Shown here one piece after another: positions 26,728 to 35,791 of a DNA stretch of 64,000 bases (the first letter of the stretch is position 1; each line of letters starts with the position of its first letter). Location of the stretch: positions 2,914,001 to 2,978,000 of the forward strand of contig OZ252008.1 of assembly GCA_965246995.1 (NCBI GenBank), read 5' to 3'. The stretch comes from VXRJ01 sp965246995. GTDB lineage: Bacteria; Acidobacteriota; Vicinamibacteria; Vicinamibacterales; UBA8438. The notes beneath the pieces are model-generated. The model did not search any database, was not told where the DNA came from, and saw only the letters and a program-made list of their open reading frames with translations. The translations under genes were made by a program, and so were the position numbers.

Positions 26728-27660
26728 CTACTGCGATCGCTGCAGGTACCGCAGTAGCTCACTATCGGTGCCGAGGATGAACAGCGTCTCCGCGTCCATC
26801 GTCTGCTCATACGTATCCAGCGACTTGGTGAATGCGTAGAAGTCGGCATCTCGATTGTAGGCTTCGGCGTAGATCCGAGTCGCCTCCGCGTCGGCCTTTC
26901 CCCGCAGCTCTTCGGCCTCCCGGTAGGCCTCTGACTGGATCTGCGCGAGATCCCGCTCGCGCTCACCCTGGATCCGGGCCGCCTCGCCCTGACCTTCCGA
27001 CCGGAACTGCTCCGCGATCCGCTGCCGCTCGGCAATCATCCGAGCGAACACATCCTGCTGCACCTCGTCGACGTAGTTGATCCGCTTCAGACGCAGATCG
27101 AGGATCTCGATACCAAGATCGGCGGTCCGCTCAGATGCGGTTTCGAGAATCTCTCGCGTGATCTCTTGCCGTCCCCGCTCGATGGCTTCGAGAATGACCG
27201 CTTCTTCCTCGGACTCGATCAACACGTCGGACGCGTCGCGATTGGTGCTGCGTACCAGTTCGATCAGATCGTGACGGGCAACGGCGTTCCGCGTCTCGCC
27301 GTCGAGGATGTCGTCGAGCCGCGACTGCGCTCCGCGTTCATCCCGCAGGCGCTGGAAGAACAGCAGTGGGTCCGTGATCCGCCATCGCGCGTAGGTGTCG
27401 ACCCAGATGAACCGCTTGTCCCTGGTCGGCACCTGGTTCGGGCTGCCGTCCCATTCCAGAAACCGCTTTTCGAACACATTGGCTCGCTGGATGAACGGGA
27501 TCTTGAAATGCAGGCCCGGTGACGCGGCCGGATCGCCGACCGGTTCACCAAACTGGGTGAGAATGACCTGCTCGGTTTCACTGACGGTGTAGGTGGCCTG
27601 TACGAGGACGATCATTAGACCAAGGCCGATGACGAGTTGGATCATGGCTGCCCGGTTCAT
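26728..27660 (-). CDS. hflC: HflC, SPFH/band-7 membrane protein
   Basis: A 310-residue HflC with one N-terminal transmembrane segment (MIQLVIGLGLMIVLVQATYTV), the SPFH domain (TEQVILTQFGEPVGDPAASPGLHFKIPF) and a long coiled coil ending in AEAYNRDADFYAFTKSLDTYEQTM. HflK and HflC form the cage that surrounds the FtsH protease at the inner membrane. The ATG overlaps the hflK stop (ATGA). The copy is intact. Its position between parts of a broken DISARM operon is unusual. Confidence 0.93.
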   Translation of the reverse strand: MNRAAMIQLVIGLGLMIVLVQATYTVSETEQVILTQFGEPVGDPAASPGLHFKIPFIQRANVFEKRFLEWDGSPNQVPTRDKRFIWVDTYARWRITDPLLFFQRLRDERGAQSRLDDILDGETRNAVARHDLIELVRSTNRDASDVLIESEEEAVILEAIERGRQEITREILETASERTADLGIEILDLRLKRINYVDEVQQDVFARMIAERQRIAEQFRSEGQGEAARIQGERERDLAQIQSEAYREAEELRGKADAEATRIYAEAYNRDADFYAFTKSLDTYEQTMDAETLFILGTDSELLRYLQRSQ

Positions 27661-28700
27661 TGAACACCTCCCACGGCCGGCGGCGGAGTCGCTGGCGGCG
27701 AAGTCGTTGCGGTGGCCCGTCGCGGCACCGCGCCGTCAAGCGACAGCAACGGCAGCACGCCGGTGGCGTCGCTGTCGACGTACAACTTCCGGCCCACGCG
27801 TGGCAGAATGCGCTGCATCGTTTCGAGATAGAGCCGCTGACGCGTCACTTGGGGCGCCAAGCGATACTGGTCGTAGATCGCGCTGAAGCGCACGGCGTCG
27901 CCCTCGGCCCGGTTGACACGTTCAAGCAGGTACCCGTCGGCCTGTAGCACGGTCTGCTGTGCCTCGCCACGAGCGCGCGGTATCACGCGGTTGTAGTCGG
28001 CGCGGGCTTCGTTGATCATCTGATCGCGTTGCTGCTGCGCCTGGTTCACCTCGTCCCACGAGGGCTTGACGGGATCCGGCGGGTTGACGTCCTGGAGCAC
28101 CACCTGATCGATCGTGATACCCATTTCGTACTGATCGGCAAGCTCCTGAAGCCGTTCCTCGACGCGCACCTCGATCTCCTGACGGCCCACCGTCAAGACT
28201 TCGGTCACGGTGCGATCGCCAACGACCTCGCGCATCGATGCCTCGTTCATCGCGCGGAACGTACCTTCGAGGTTCCGAACCTTGAACAAGTAGAGATAGG
28301 GATCGGCAACGCGGTACTGCACGATCCACTCGACTACCGCCACGTTCAGATCGCCGGTCAGCATGACCGCCTCGCCTGAGAGTTCACTGTTTGTGGCAGC
28401 GAACTGGCTGCGAACACCCGCTTCGACCGTGCGGAAGCCAAATTCCTCCTTAAGCTGCCGCTGCACCGGCACCTTGAGGACCTCCTCGATAAACGGTACC
28501 TTCGCCCGAAGGCCGGGCTCGGTAGTACGAACGTAGCGGCCGAATCGAAGGACCACGCCCACTTCCTCCGGCTGCACCTGATAGAGCGTACCGAGGCCGG
28601 CGATCGCCGCCACGACCAGGACGGCAGCCGCTTTCACAACCGCCGGCGGAATCCGCGGCAGTTGCAAGCGATTGAAATCGAAGCTTGGCAGGTCTTCCAT
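27657..28700 (-). CDS. hflK: HflK, SPFH/band-7 membrane protein
   Basis: A 347-residue partner of HflC. The start MEDLPSFDFNRL has AAGGAG seven bases upstream, so the longer frame is not used. A transmembrane segment (VVKAAAVLVVAAIAGLGTLY) precedes the SPFH domain (VQPEEVGVVLRFGRYVRTTEPGL). Typical coiled-coil segments include DVNPPDPVKPSWDEVNQA and ARGEAQQTV. The short Pro-rich C-terminus replaces the Gly-rich N-terminal extension seen in enterobacteria. It is the first gene of an hflKC operon, whose promoter should lie in 28701-29033. Confidence 0.93.
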   Translation of the reverse strand: MEDLPSFDFNRLQLPRIPPAVVKAAAVLVVAAIAGLGTLYQVQPEEVGVVLRFGRYVRTTEPGLRAKVPFIEEVLKVPVQRQLKEEFGFRTVEAGVRSQFAATNSELSGEAVMLTGDLNVAVVEWIVQYRVADPYLYLFKVRNLEGTFRAMNEASMREVVGDRTVTEVLTVGRQEIEVRVEERLQELADQYEMGITIDQVVLQDVNPPDPVKPSWDEVNQAQQQRDQMINEARADYNRVIPRARGEAQQTVLQADGYLLERVNRAEGDAVRFSAIYDQYRLAPQVTRQRLYLETMQRILPRVGRKLYVDSDATGVLPLLSLDGAVPRRATATTSPPATPPPAVGGVQ

Positions 28701-29033
28701 ATGGATTCTCCTTGTTACGAGAACACCAACGATGCGAAACAGCAAAGGACACCACTACGGCGGCAGGCATCTGAGCCGGCTGAGTGCCCGAGCAGGTCGG
28801 GTCAGTCATCCACTCCGGCATCCTCAGCCGGAATGAGGCCGGTGGAACTCGCTGCTCTTACCGAAGTGAAAATAGCCACAGTCGCGGCCGGCAACGCCAC
28901 ACCCTGACTCTTCAACGCAGTATGTCACACGTTCCCCGTCAAACGCACCACGGATTCTGGACTCCGGGGCTCCGCGTCGTCCCCCCGGCGAGATGTGCGT
29001 CCGAGCGTCAGGGCTCAGCCGAACCTGGATCGC
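28701..29033. other. Region between hflK and the transposase remnant
   Basis: Only an ordinary upstream region for hflK is expected here. I see no RNA gene or convincing -35/-10 pair. The right part may include the end of the IS whose transposase remnant follows; CTAGCAGGCTGTGGCAGAAC at 29034-29053 resembles an IS terminus. Confidence 0.4.
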
Positions 29034-30008
29034 CTAGCAGGCTGTGGCAGAACCGCTTCCTTGCAGCGTGAGCGGAACGAGTTGATGACGCTGTGTCGCG
29101 GGGACAATCCACGACGAGTCGCGCGGATCGAAGACACGAGCCACGTCGGAAAGCGCTACGAGGCGCCAGAGGCGGCTGAGGGCGCGGATCAGGGCGCAAA
29201 TGCGGGCCCCGGCGCGGCCCTGGAGGCTGCGCGGCGTCCCGACACCCGTCAGTCGCCGCATGAGCAGGCCCAGATTCAAGCCGCAGACGTGCACCAGCAG
29301 ACGCTTGAACACGTTGGCATGTCCGCGCAGATGCAGGCGGCGCAATCGCCCGGTTTCGTAGAGATGGGCGTGGGGACGCTCGAGGCGTTCGCCCCGCTGG
29401 CGCAGCAGGCGCTTCCCGCGGACGCCCCGAATCCGCCGCCGGTTGGCGTAGACGGCCGCACGCGCCGCGGGCTTTCCCCGCCAGCGACGTCGCCCACGGG
29501 CCGGCTCCGACACGTAGCTGCGAAGCCCCAGCTCGGCCAACGCAACCAGGGTCTCGTTGCTGTGATAGCCCTTGTCGCCGACTACCTCGGCGAGGCCCGG
29601 CCCGGCCGGCAGCACCGCCTCGACCTGCTCGGCCGCGGTGATCAGCGTCTCGACCATCGTCTTCGTGTCGCCGGCGTCGGCATCCTGCACGGTGACGCCG
29701 ACCACCGCGCTGGTCTCCAGGTCGACCGCGTGCTCGGCCTTGTGCGCCAGCCGGGTGCGGCCGTCCTTCATGCGGGTGATCGTCGCGTCCGGGTCCTGCG
29801 GATGCGTCCAATCGTCGTTAGACCCCTTCTTCGGGCGCTTGCGGTCGAAGCGGGCCAACTCGGCGCGCGTCGGCGTCGGGATGCCGGACGCCTCGGCCAG
29901 CCCGTGCAGAAACGTCTCGTAGCCCGCGCCCGTGTCCCGGCGGACGATGCTCCGCAACGCTGCGTTGGCTTCCAGCGTCGTCGCATCGATGCCCACCGTC
30001 TTGCCTCG
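29034..30008 (-). pseudogene. IS1182-family transposase, 5'-truncated
   Basis: About 324 codons of a DDE transposase, from GKTVGIDATTLEANAALRSI through KDGRTRLAHKAEHAVDLETS and EVVGDKGYHSNETL to the C-terminal end. The N-terminal third is missing: homology stops at about 30005, and DrmA-coding sequence on the other strand begins a few dozen bases later. The element was therefore cut by a deletion that also removed the start of drmA. It cannot transpose by itself. Confidence 0.8.
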
Positions 30009-30040
30009 GCCTGGTTGGCCCCCGACCCGGGGAACCACGT

Positions 30041-33000
30041 GACGACGCCTACATCGCTGAGGTCCTACCCGTCGCGCCGTCCAAGTGGTACCTGACGGGC
30101 TTCTTGGTGCCGTACGAGGCACCGGCTGATCAGCGATCTGACGACGACAGCGACGACGCCCTGGATCAGGTTGACCGAGCGGTGGAGGGTGACGACGACA
30201 ACGCCCCAGAAGCCACCTCCGCCCGCAAGGCCTTCTTCCCCTTGTCGATGGGGCTATCGGTGCTGGTGCCCCGAAGCACGACCAAGCTTCAGGTGCGAAT
30301 CTCCTGGGCTGACTACGCCCCGATGGTCGAAGTCAAGGGCGACAAGGCCGGCGGTGCTTTCTGGAGGCGAGGCACCTGAGAGCGGCGAGACTGAGGGCGA
30401 GAGCGGCCCTGGTGCACGTTTCCTGGGCTGGCGGCGATTCCCCCGCGATGCAGAGGTGGTGGTCGCGCTCCAGGAGGGCGACCCGGTATCGACGGATATC
30501 CCTGATGGCGAGGGCCTGAAAGTGGTGGTGTCCGTCCGCCCGGTGGGCGACACGGACCTGGTCCCGGCCGACTCCCGGTCGGTCTCCGTCTTCCTCGTCA
30601 ACCAACGGCAGCCGGCGCCCGACATGACCCGCGACGCCGCCTATGTCTTTCAGGCCGAGCTGTCGTTGCATGCCGAACAGCCCTTCGTTCCCCGCCCAAA
30701 CCTGCGAGGGCAGCACAGCGACGATTGGGACGAGAAGGTGGCCGACCTGCAGTACGCCGACGCAGTGGAATACGCGGTGGGCCACAACATCTCTGCAGTG
30801 GCGGTCACCGACCCGGACAGCCGCTGTCGGCAGGTGCAGACCGCCTGGATGCCCACCGCCGATGTGGAGAAGGTGGTGCCGGACAACCGCGCCGGTGTGC
30901 AACTGGGGATGGAGGCCCTGGCGGGCGCGGCGTCGGCCGAGGCCATTCGCGGCATGGTGGGACCGATGATTACCGGCTACGCGGCGTGGATTGACGGTCA
31001 GCTCCGCCGGCTCCCAAATGACGCGGTGCGGGCGCAGGTCAGCCGCGACCTGATGGCGCGGGCTGGTCGGGCCAAGGATCGGATACAGGCAGGTATCGAG
31101 GCCCTGGACCCGCCTCATGTGCTCGACGCCTTCAGGATCGCCAACCGGGCCATCGCCGCGGCGATCCGGCAGCGAAACTGTCACGGCGCTCCCGGCGCCA
31201 CCGCGACGGCCGAGGCACCACCAGCCTGGCGGCCGTTCCAGCTTGCCTTCCTGCTCACCAACATCGCCGGCGTGGTCGACGGCGAGCACCCGGATCGCAA
31301 GGTGGTAGACCTGCTGTTCTTTCCGACCGGTGGCGGCAAGACCGAAGCCTACCTGGGCCTCGCCGCCTTCACGATGGTGCTCCGCCGCCTACGCGACCCG
31401 TCCATCCACTCGGCGGGCCTGTCGGTCATCATGCGCTATACGTTGCGGCTGCTGACCCTGGACCAGCTCGGACGCGCCGCTACTCTCATCTGCGCCCTGG
31501 AACTCGAGCGGCAGAACGACGTGCCCGCGCTCGGGTCCTGGCCGTTCGAGATTGGCCTGTGGGTGGGGCAGACGGCGACACCGAACGTGATGGGGAAGAA
31601 GGGCGTTCCGAACCGCTACTCGGCCCGAGAACGGACGGTCGCCTTTCTCAACGACGACAAGCGAAAGCCCTCGCCGATCCCGCTGGAAAACTGCCCCTGG
31701 TGCGGGACCAAGTTCCGGAAAGACAGCTTCACGCTCCTGCCCGACCCCAACGAACCGACCGACTTGCGGGTCATGTGCGTCAGCCGGCGCTGTGCGTTTC
31801 ACCCGTGGCGCCAAGCGCGAGGGCTGCCCATCCTGGCCGTGGACGATCCGATCTACCGGCGGCTCCCGGCCTTCATCATCGCCACGGTGGACAAGTTCGC
31901 GAACCTGCCGTGGATCGGCGAGACCGCCGGGCTCTTCGGCCGCGGTTGAACGATACGACGTCGACGGGTTCTATGGACCAACCCGGGCCGGCATAGGGCA
32001 GGCCTTGGAGCACCCGCTGCTACCGCCGGACCTCATCATCCAGGACGAGCTGCACCTGATCTCCGGGCCCTTGGGGACCATGGTCGGTGTTTACGAGACA
32101 GCCATCGACGCGTTGAGCGCCAACCCCGTGGGCCACGAGGGACCGCGGCCGAAGATCGTCGCCTCGACGGCGACGGTGCGCCGGGCCGAGCGGCAGATCC
32201 GGGGCGTCTTCGGGCGCGCCAATGTGGACATCTTTCCGCCGCCGGGTCCAGACAGACGGGACTCCTTCTTTGCGAAGACCGTGAGCCCGGCGGAGCGACA
32301 CCCACGCACGTACGTGGGCGTTGCGGCCCAGGGAAGGAACCTCAAGGTCGTGCTGCTGCGGACGTATCTGGCGCTGTTGTCGGCCGGGCAGAAGGCGTGG
32401 CAGAAGGGCCGGGGGGCGCGCAACCCGAACAACCCGGCCGACCCCTATATGACGCTGGTCGGCTACTTCAACTCCCTGCGAGAACTCGGGGGCAGCCGCC
32501 GGATCGTCGAGGATGAGGTCCGCACTCGACTCGAAGACTACGGCCGCCGCCGGCGCCGGCTGAACATGGACCAGCGCCTCTTCGCCGACCGCACGCAGTT
32601 CGCCGAGCCACGAGAGCTGACCAGTCGGGTCAGCACCAACGAGGTCGCCGACACCAAGCGGCGGCTCGACCTGCCGTTCCACGAAAAGGAGCGGGTCGAC
32701 GTGGCACTGGCCACCAACATGATCTCCGTCGGGCTCGACATCATGCGCCTCGGGCTCATGGTCGTCCTGGGTCAACCCAAGACCGCCGCGGAGTACATCC
32801 AGGCCACCAGCCGCGTCGGGCGCGACGACAAGCGGCCGGGCCTGGTGGTGACCCTGCTCAATGTTCACCGCCCGAGGGACCGCTCGCACTACGAACGGTT
32901 CGGGGCCTGGCACGAGAGCTTCTACCGGGCCGTCGAGGCGACCAGCGTGACCCCCTTCTCGCCGCGAGCCATCGATCGGGGCATCGCTGCGGTCACCGTG

Positions 33001-33420
33001 GCGCTCGCCCGCCTGGGGCACCGGGAGTTGACGGCGCCTGGCCGGGCCGCCGCCATCGCGCAGCACCGCAACGAACTGGACTTCGTCCTCGATGCCGTCT
33101 CCCGACGGGCCGAGGGCCACGACAAGGAGCTGACCACGCAGGAACAAGAGGAACTGCGCCAGCGGGTCCGCGGTCGGGTGCAAGACCTGCTGGACACCTG
33201 GGAGAGCATCGCCGGCCGCAAGGGGGAACTCCAGTACCAGCGGGAGGTGGGGGTAGCGCCGCCGCTGCTCTTCAACCCACTGGACCCAGACTTGGAGCGA
33301 CAGCCCCAGGACGCCCGGAAGTTCGTGGCCCACCGCAGTCTCCGGGACGTGGAGCCCACGGTGAACCTGTGGCTTCGGAACCCGGACGGCTTCGAGGTGG
33401 AGGGGAGTGGCCATGAGTAA
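30041..33420 (+). pseudogene. drmA: drmA helicase (DISARM), 5'-truncated with two frameshifts
   Basis: DrmA is the SF2 helicase-like core of DISARM. Homology starts abruptly at DDAYIAEVLP...KWYLTGFLVP. The frame changes near 30340-30379 (stop after FWRRGT), continues in another frame with ARFLGWRRFPRDAEVVV, Walker A FFPTGGGKTEAYLGL and IIATVDKFANLPW, and stops at 31946. One extra G in CGCGGTTGAA (31941-31950) explains this break. The third frame carries LIIQDELHLISGPLGT (DExH), STATVRRAE and EYIQATSRVGR (motif VI). Its last 8 bp overlap drmB. The N-terminal part is lost by deletion, so the gene is dead even if the frameshifts are sequencing errors. Confidence 0.85.
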
Positions 33421-34545
33421 GCGTCAGGCCAAGCACATCCCGCCCACCGGGGAGCTACGTCAGAGCCAACTGCTCATGACCTTCGGGCCAGGCTCGATGG
33501 TCGACCTCCCGAACCAGGCCGTCCTGATCGGGGGCCTGGACCATTGGCAGTTCGCCGAACGGAAGCGGATCTACGAGGACCGCCTGGAGCGCCGCCTGCG
33601 CGATCTGCTGACACTCGAGGAGCTGACCCTCTACGAGCCGCCGATCGACAACGGCGACCCGACGGCACCCCGGTCAGGGGTCACCGCATTCCTCTTCCCG
33701 GCGTGGTTCCTGGCCCTGGTGGAGGAGACCTACAAGGTCCCAGACGGGCGCGTGTACCGAGCCCGGCCGCGGATTCCCTGGGACCGGCTCGTGAACGGTG
33801 GCTACCTGAATCGAGACCGAAAGATCGTCCCCGTCGTGCCGATTCGGTTCGTCCAAGCCTGTGTGAAGGGGCACATCAGCGACATCGATTGGTACGCCTT
33901 CGTCCGCGAGACCTACACACATGACCGGGCCGGACAACTCTGGTTCGACGAGGGTGGTGCCGGGAACGACTTCACCGAGATCTACGTGCGCGACGAGCGG
34001 AACGACAACCGTCGGAGGTCCCTGTCCGACGCCACGGTCCCCGGGGCCCGCATCCTGGGCACGTGCCAAGGTCGCAAGCCCTGGCTTGGGCCGCGGATCC
34101 GGGATGCGTGCGAGGAACCGAACCGCCTCCTCAACCGTTCGGCCTCGAATGCCTACTTTTCGCAGACGTTGAGCGTGATCCATATCCCCGACGCCGAGGC
34201 CGCACTGAAGGAGGCGGTGGACGGGGTGTTCGAGGACTTCCTCCAGTACTGCGAAAGCGTCGAGGACGTGACCCGCGAGCGCCGGAAGCAGCGGGTCCTG
34301 ACCGCGCTCGAAGGCCACAGCGACGAGGTGGTGTGGGCGGACATCCAACGTCGAAAGGGGGGTGCCCCGGCCGCGACCCGCAGCATCAAACAGGCGGAAT
34401 TCGAGACACTGACGGCCTCACCCGGCTCGATGGGTGAGGATGTCCCCGGTGGGGACTTCTATGCTCGGGCGAGATCCCTTGCCGGGCTCCCTGCCGAGTT
34501 CGAGGGTCGGCTCGATCGGGTCGTGCTCGTCCACCGACTCCGCTG
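33413..34545 (+). pseudogene. drmB: drmB (DISARM, DUF1998-type), 3'-truncated
   Basis: About 377 residues of DrmB, starting at an ATG with AGGGGAG upstream: PTGELRQSQLLMTFGPGSMVDLPNQAVLIGGLDHW and VPIRFVQACVKGHISDIDWY are typical. The family is about 600 residues and ends in a DUF1998 domain. Here homology stops at LDRVVLVHRLR, and the frame runs on into unrelated codons that belong to drmC in another frame. A deletion of several hundred base pairs has removed the rest. DrmB is part of the DISARM core with DrmA. Confidence 0.83.
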
Positions 34546-35079
34546 GGTGCGACGAGCCGAGACACCGCAGTGGTCGTGCAGGAGCTGTTTCGCGAGGCAA
34601 GGGAGAGCCTCCTCATTGCCAGCTACGCGCTCGACACCGGGAGCAAGGCCAGGGAGATGTTCTGGACCCTGGCCGGCAGGATGGATACTGAGCCGGATCT
34701 GAGGGTGCGGCTCTTCGTCAACATCCATCGGAAACAGCGGGACGACACCCCCGACGCCGTTCTCCTGCGGGAATTCGCGGACACCTTCCAGCACGGCCTG
34801 TGGCCGGGCAAGCGGCTCCCCGAGACCTTCTACGACCCCCGGTCCCTGGCGACCGAAGGCAAGACGCGCTCCTGCCTCCATGCCAAGTGCATCGTCATCG
34901 ACGACCACCGGGCCCTCATTACCTCGGCCAACTTCACGGAGGCCGCCCACAAGCGCAACATCGAGGCGGGCACCGTCATCACGGACAGCGTCCTCGCTCG
35001 GGCTCTGAGGGCGCAGTTCGACACTCTCGTGGATCATGCCGCGCTAAAGCGGGTGCCGGGACTCCACGGGCGAAACTGA
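34546..35079 (+). pseudogene. drmC: drmC phospholipase D-like protein (DISARM), 5'-truncated
   Basis: The frame opens at TSRDTAVVVQELFREARESL and continues through RVRLFVNIHRKQRDDT to the HKD motif HAKCIVIDDHRALITSANFTEA and the normal C-terminal end, about 175 codons. Intact DrmC is about 240-260 residues, so about 80 N-terminal residues are lost at the same junction that ends drmB. A start at GTG 34570 could still give a PLD half-domain of 169 residues. No downstream DISARM gene follows. Confidence 0.8.
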
Positions 35080-35344
35080 GATAGACACACCAATCACCAT
35101 AGTGGGCTCAACCGCCACATGTGTCTCCCCGTCGATCAGCGTGCTGCTACCCGGCCCGTGCTGACTCTTCCAACCACCGACTTCGTGTCCTGAATTTGAT
35201 CTGTCGCCCCAAGTGGGCAGCACGCATCCAGACGTGGGAAACGGCAGGAATCCCACGGAATCAGCGAAACCCACGGTCGGCGATCCAACCCAATCGACAG
35301 GGCATATTTCTGATCTCTTGGCGACGGCCGGACAGGGAGTTGAG
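35080..35344. other. Stretch between drmC and tRNA-Leu
   Basis: No gene is supported. A minus-strand frame crossing this segment also runs through the tRNA and is not credible as a whole. This is where the right edge of an island integrated at the tRNA 3' end would be expected. Confidence 0.4.
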
Positions 35345-35430
35345 TGCCGAGGGTGGGGGTCGAACCCACACGGCCCCTCAGGGCCACAGGATTTTAAGTC
35401 CCGTGCGTCTGCCGATTCCGCCACCTCGGC
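35345..35430 (-). tRNA. tRNA-Leu (anticodon TAA)
   Basis: An 86-nt tRNA. The acceptor stem GCCGAGG pairs with CCTCGGC, with discriminator A at 35345. The anticodon loop CTTAAAA gives TAA (35394-35396), and a long variable arm (TGTGGCCCTGAGGGGCC region) marks a class II leucine tRNA. The T arm contains GGTTCGAACC. CCA is not encoded. The 3' end faces the DISARM remnant, a common position for integrated islands. Confidence 0.96.
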
Positions 35431-35437
35431 ACATGAC

Positions 35438-35791
35438 TCAGTGCGTCTGCATGCTCCCGCGCACGTTCGCGAGGACGCGGCTGATCGTAGCGGTAAGCGT
35501 GTCCACATCGGCGTCGAAAGGACCCGCGACAACCGTACCGCTCGGGATCTCGACGAAAATGGCGACGCCGCCCTTGACCTCGTTGACGATCCAGCTGAAG
35601 CCCCGAAGCGTGACCGGTCGCTCCTCCTCCCCGGCCGGCTGCTGCACGGCGTCGAAGGCGCCGAGCGTCAGCTCCAGCACGCGGCGGACGTCGTCGTCCG
35701 CCCAGGCAACCGGCTCCGGACCCTCGAACTCCACGTTGCGCTCGACCACGTCGTCGTTCCCCTTCAGGAGCACTTCCACCATGAACGTCAT
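35438..35791 (-). CDS. Conserved small protein of unknown function
   Basis: A 117-residue protein starting MTFMVEVLLKGNDDVVERNVEF, with TLRGFSWIVNEVKGGVAIFVEIPSGTVVAGPF in the C-terminal half. The ATG overlaps the stop of the upstream thioredoxin-domain gene (ATGA), so translation is coupled. A longer in-frame start lies inside that gene. I do not recognise the family. It has no signal peptide, membrane segment or cysteine motif. The tRNA-Leu gene follows 7 bp after the stop. Confidence 0.7.
   Translation of the reverse strand: MTFMVEVLLKGNDDVVERNVEFEGPEPVAWADDDVRRVLELTLGAFDAVQQPAGEEERPVTLRGFSWIVNEVKGGVAIFVEIPSGTVVAGPFDADVDTLTATISRVLANVRGSMQTH

Noticed and set aside
31930..31955. Programmed frameshift in drmA
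   Set aside because: There is no slippery heptamer or stimulatory structure of a known kind; one extra G explains the break, and the gene is truncated anyway.
32020..33414. A 464-residue minus-strand ORF
   Set aside because: It lies opposite the drmA C-terminal half, which has unmistakable helicase motifs.
35044..35532. A minus-strand ORF of 162 residues across the tRNA-Leu
   Set aside because: Its middle is a translation of the tRNA itself, so it is not a gene.
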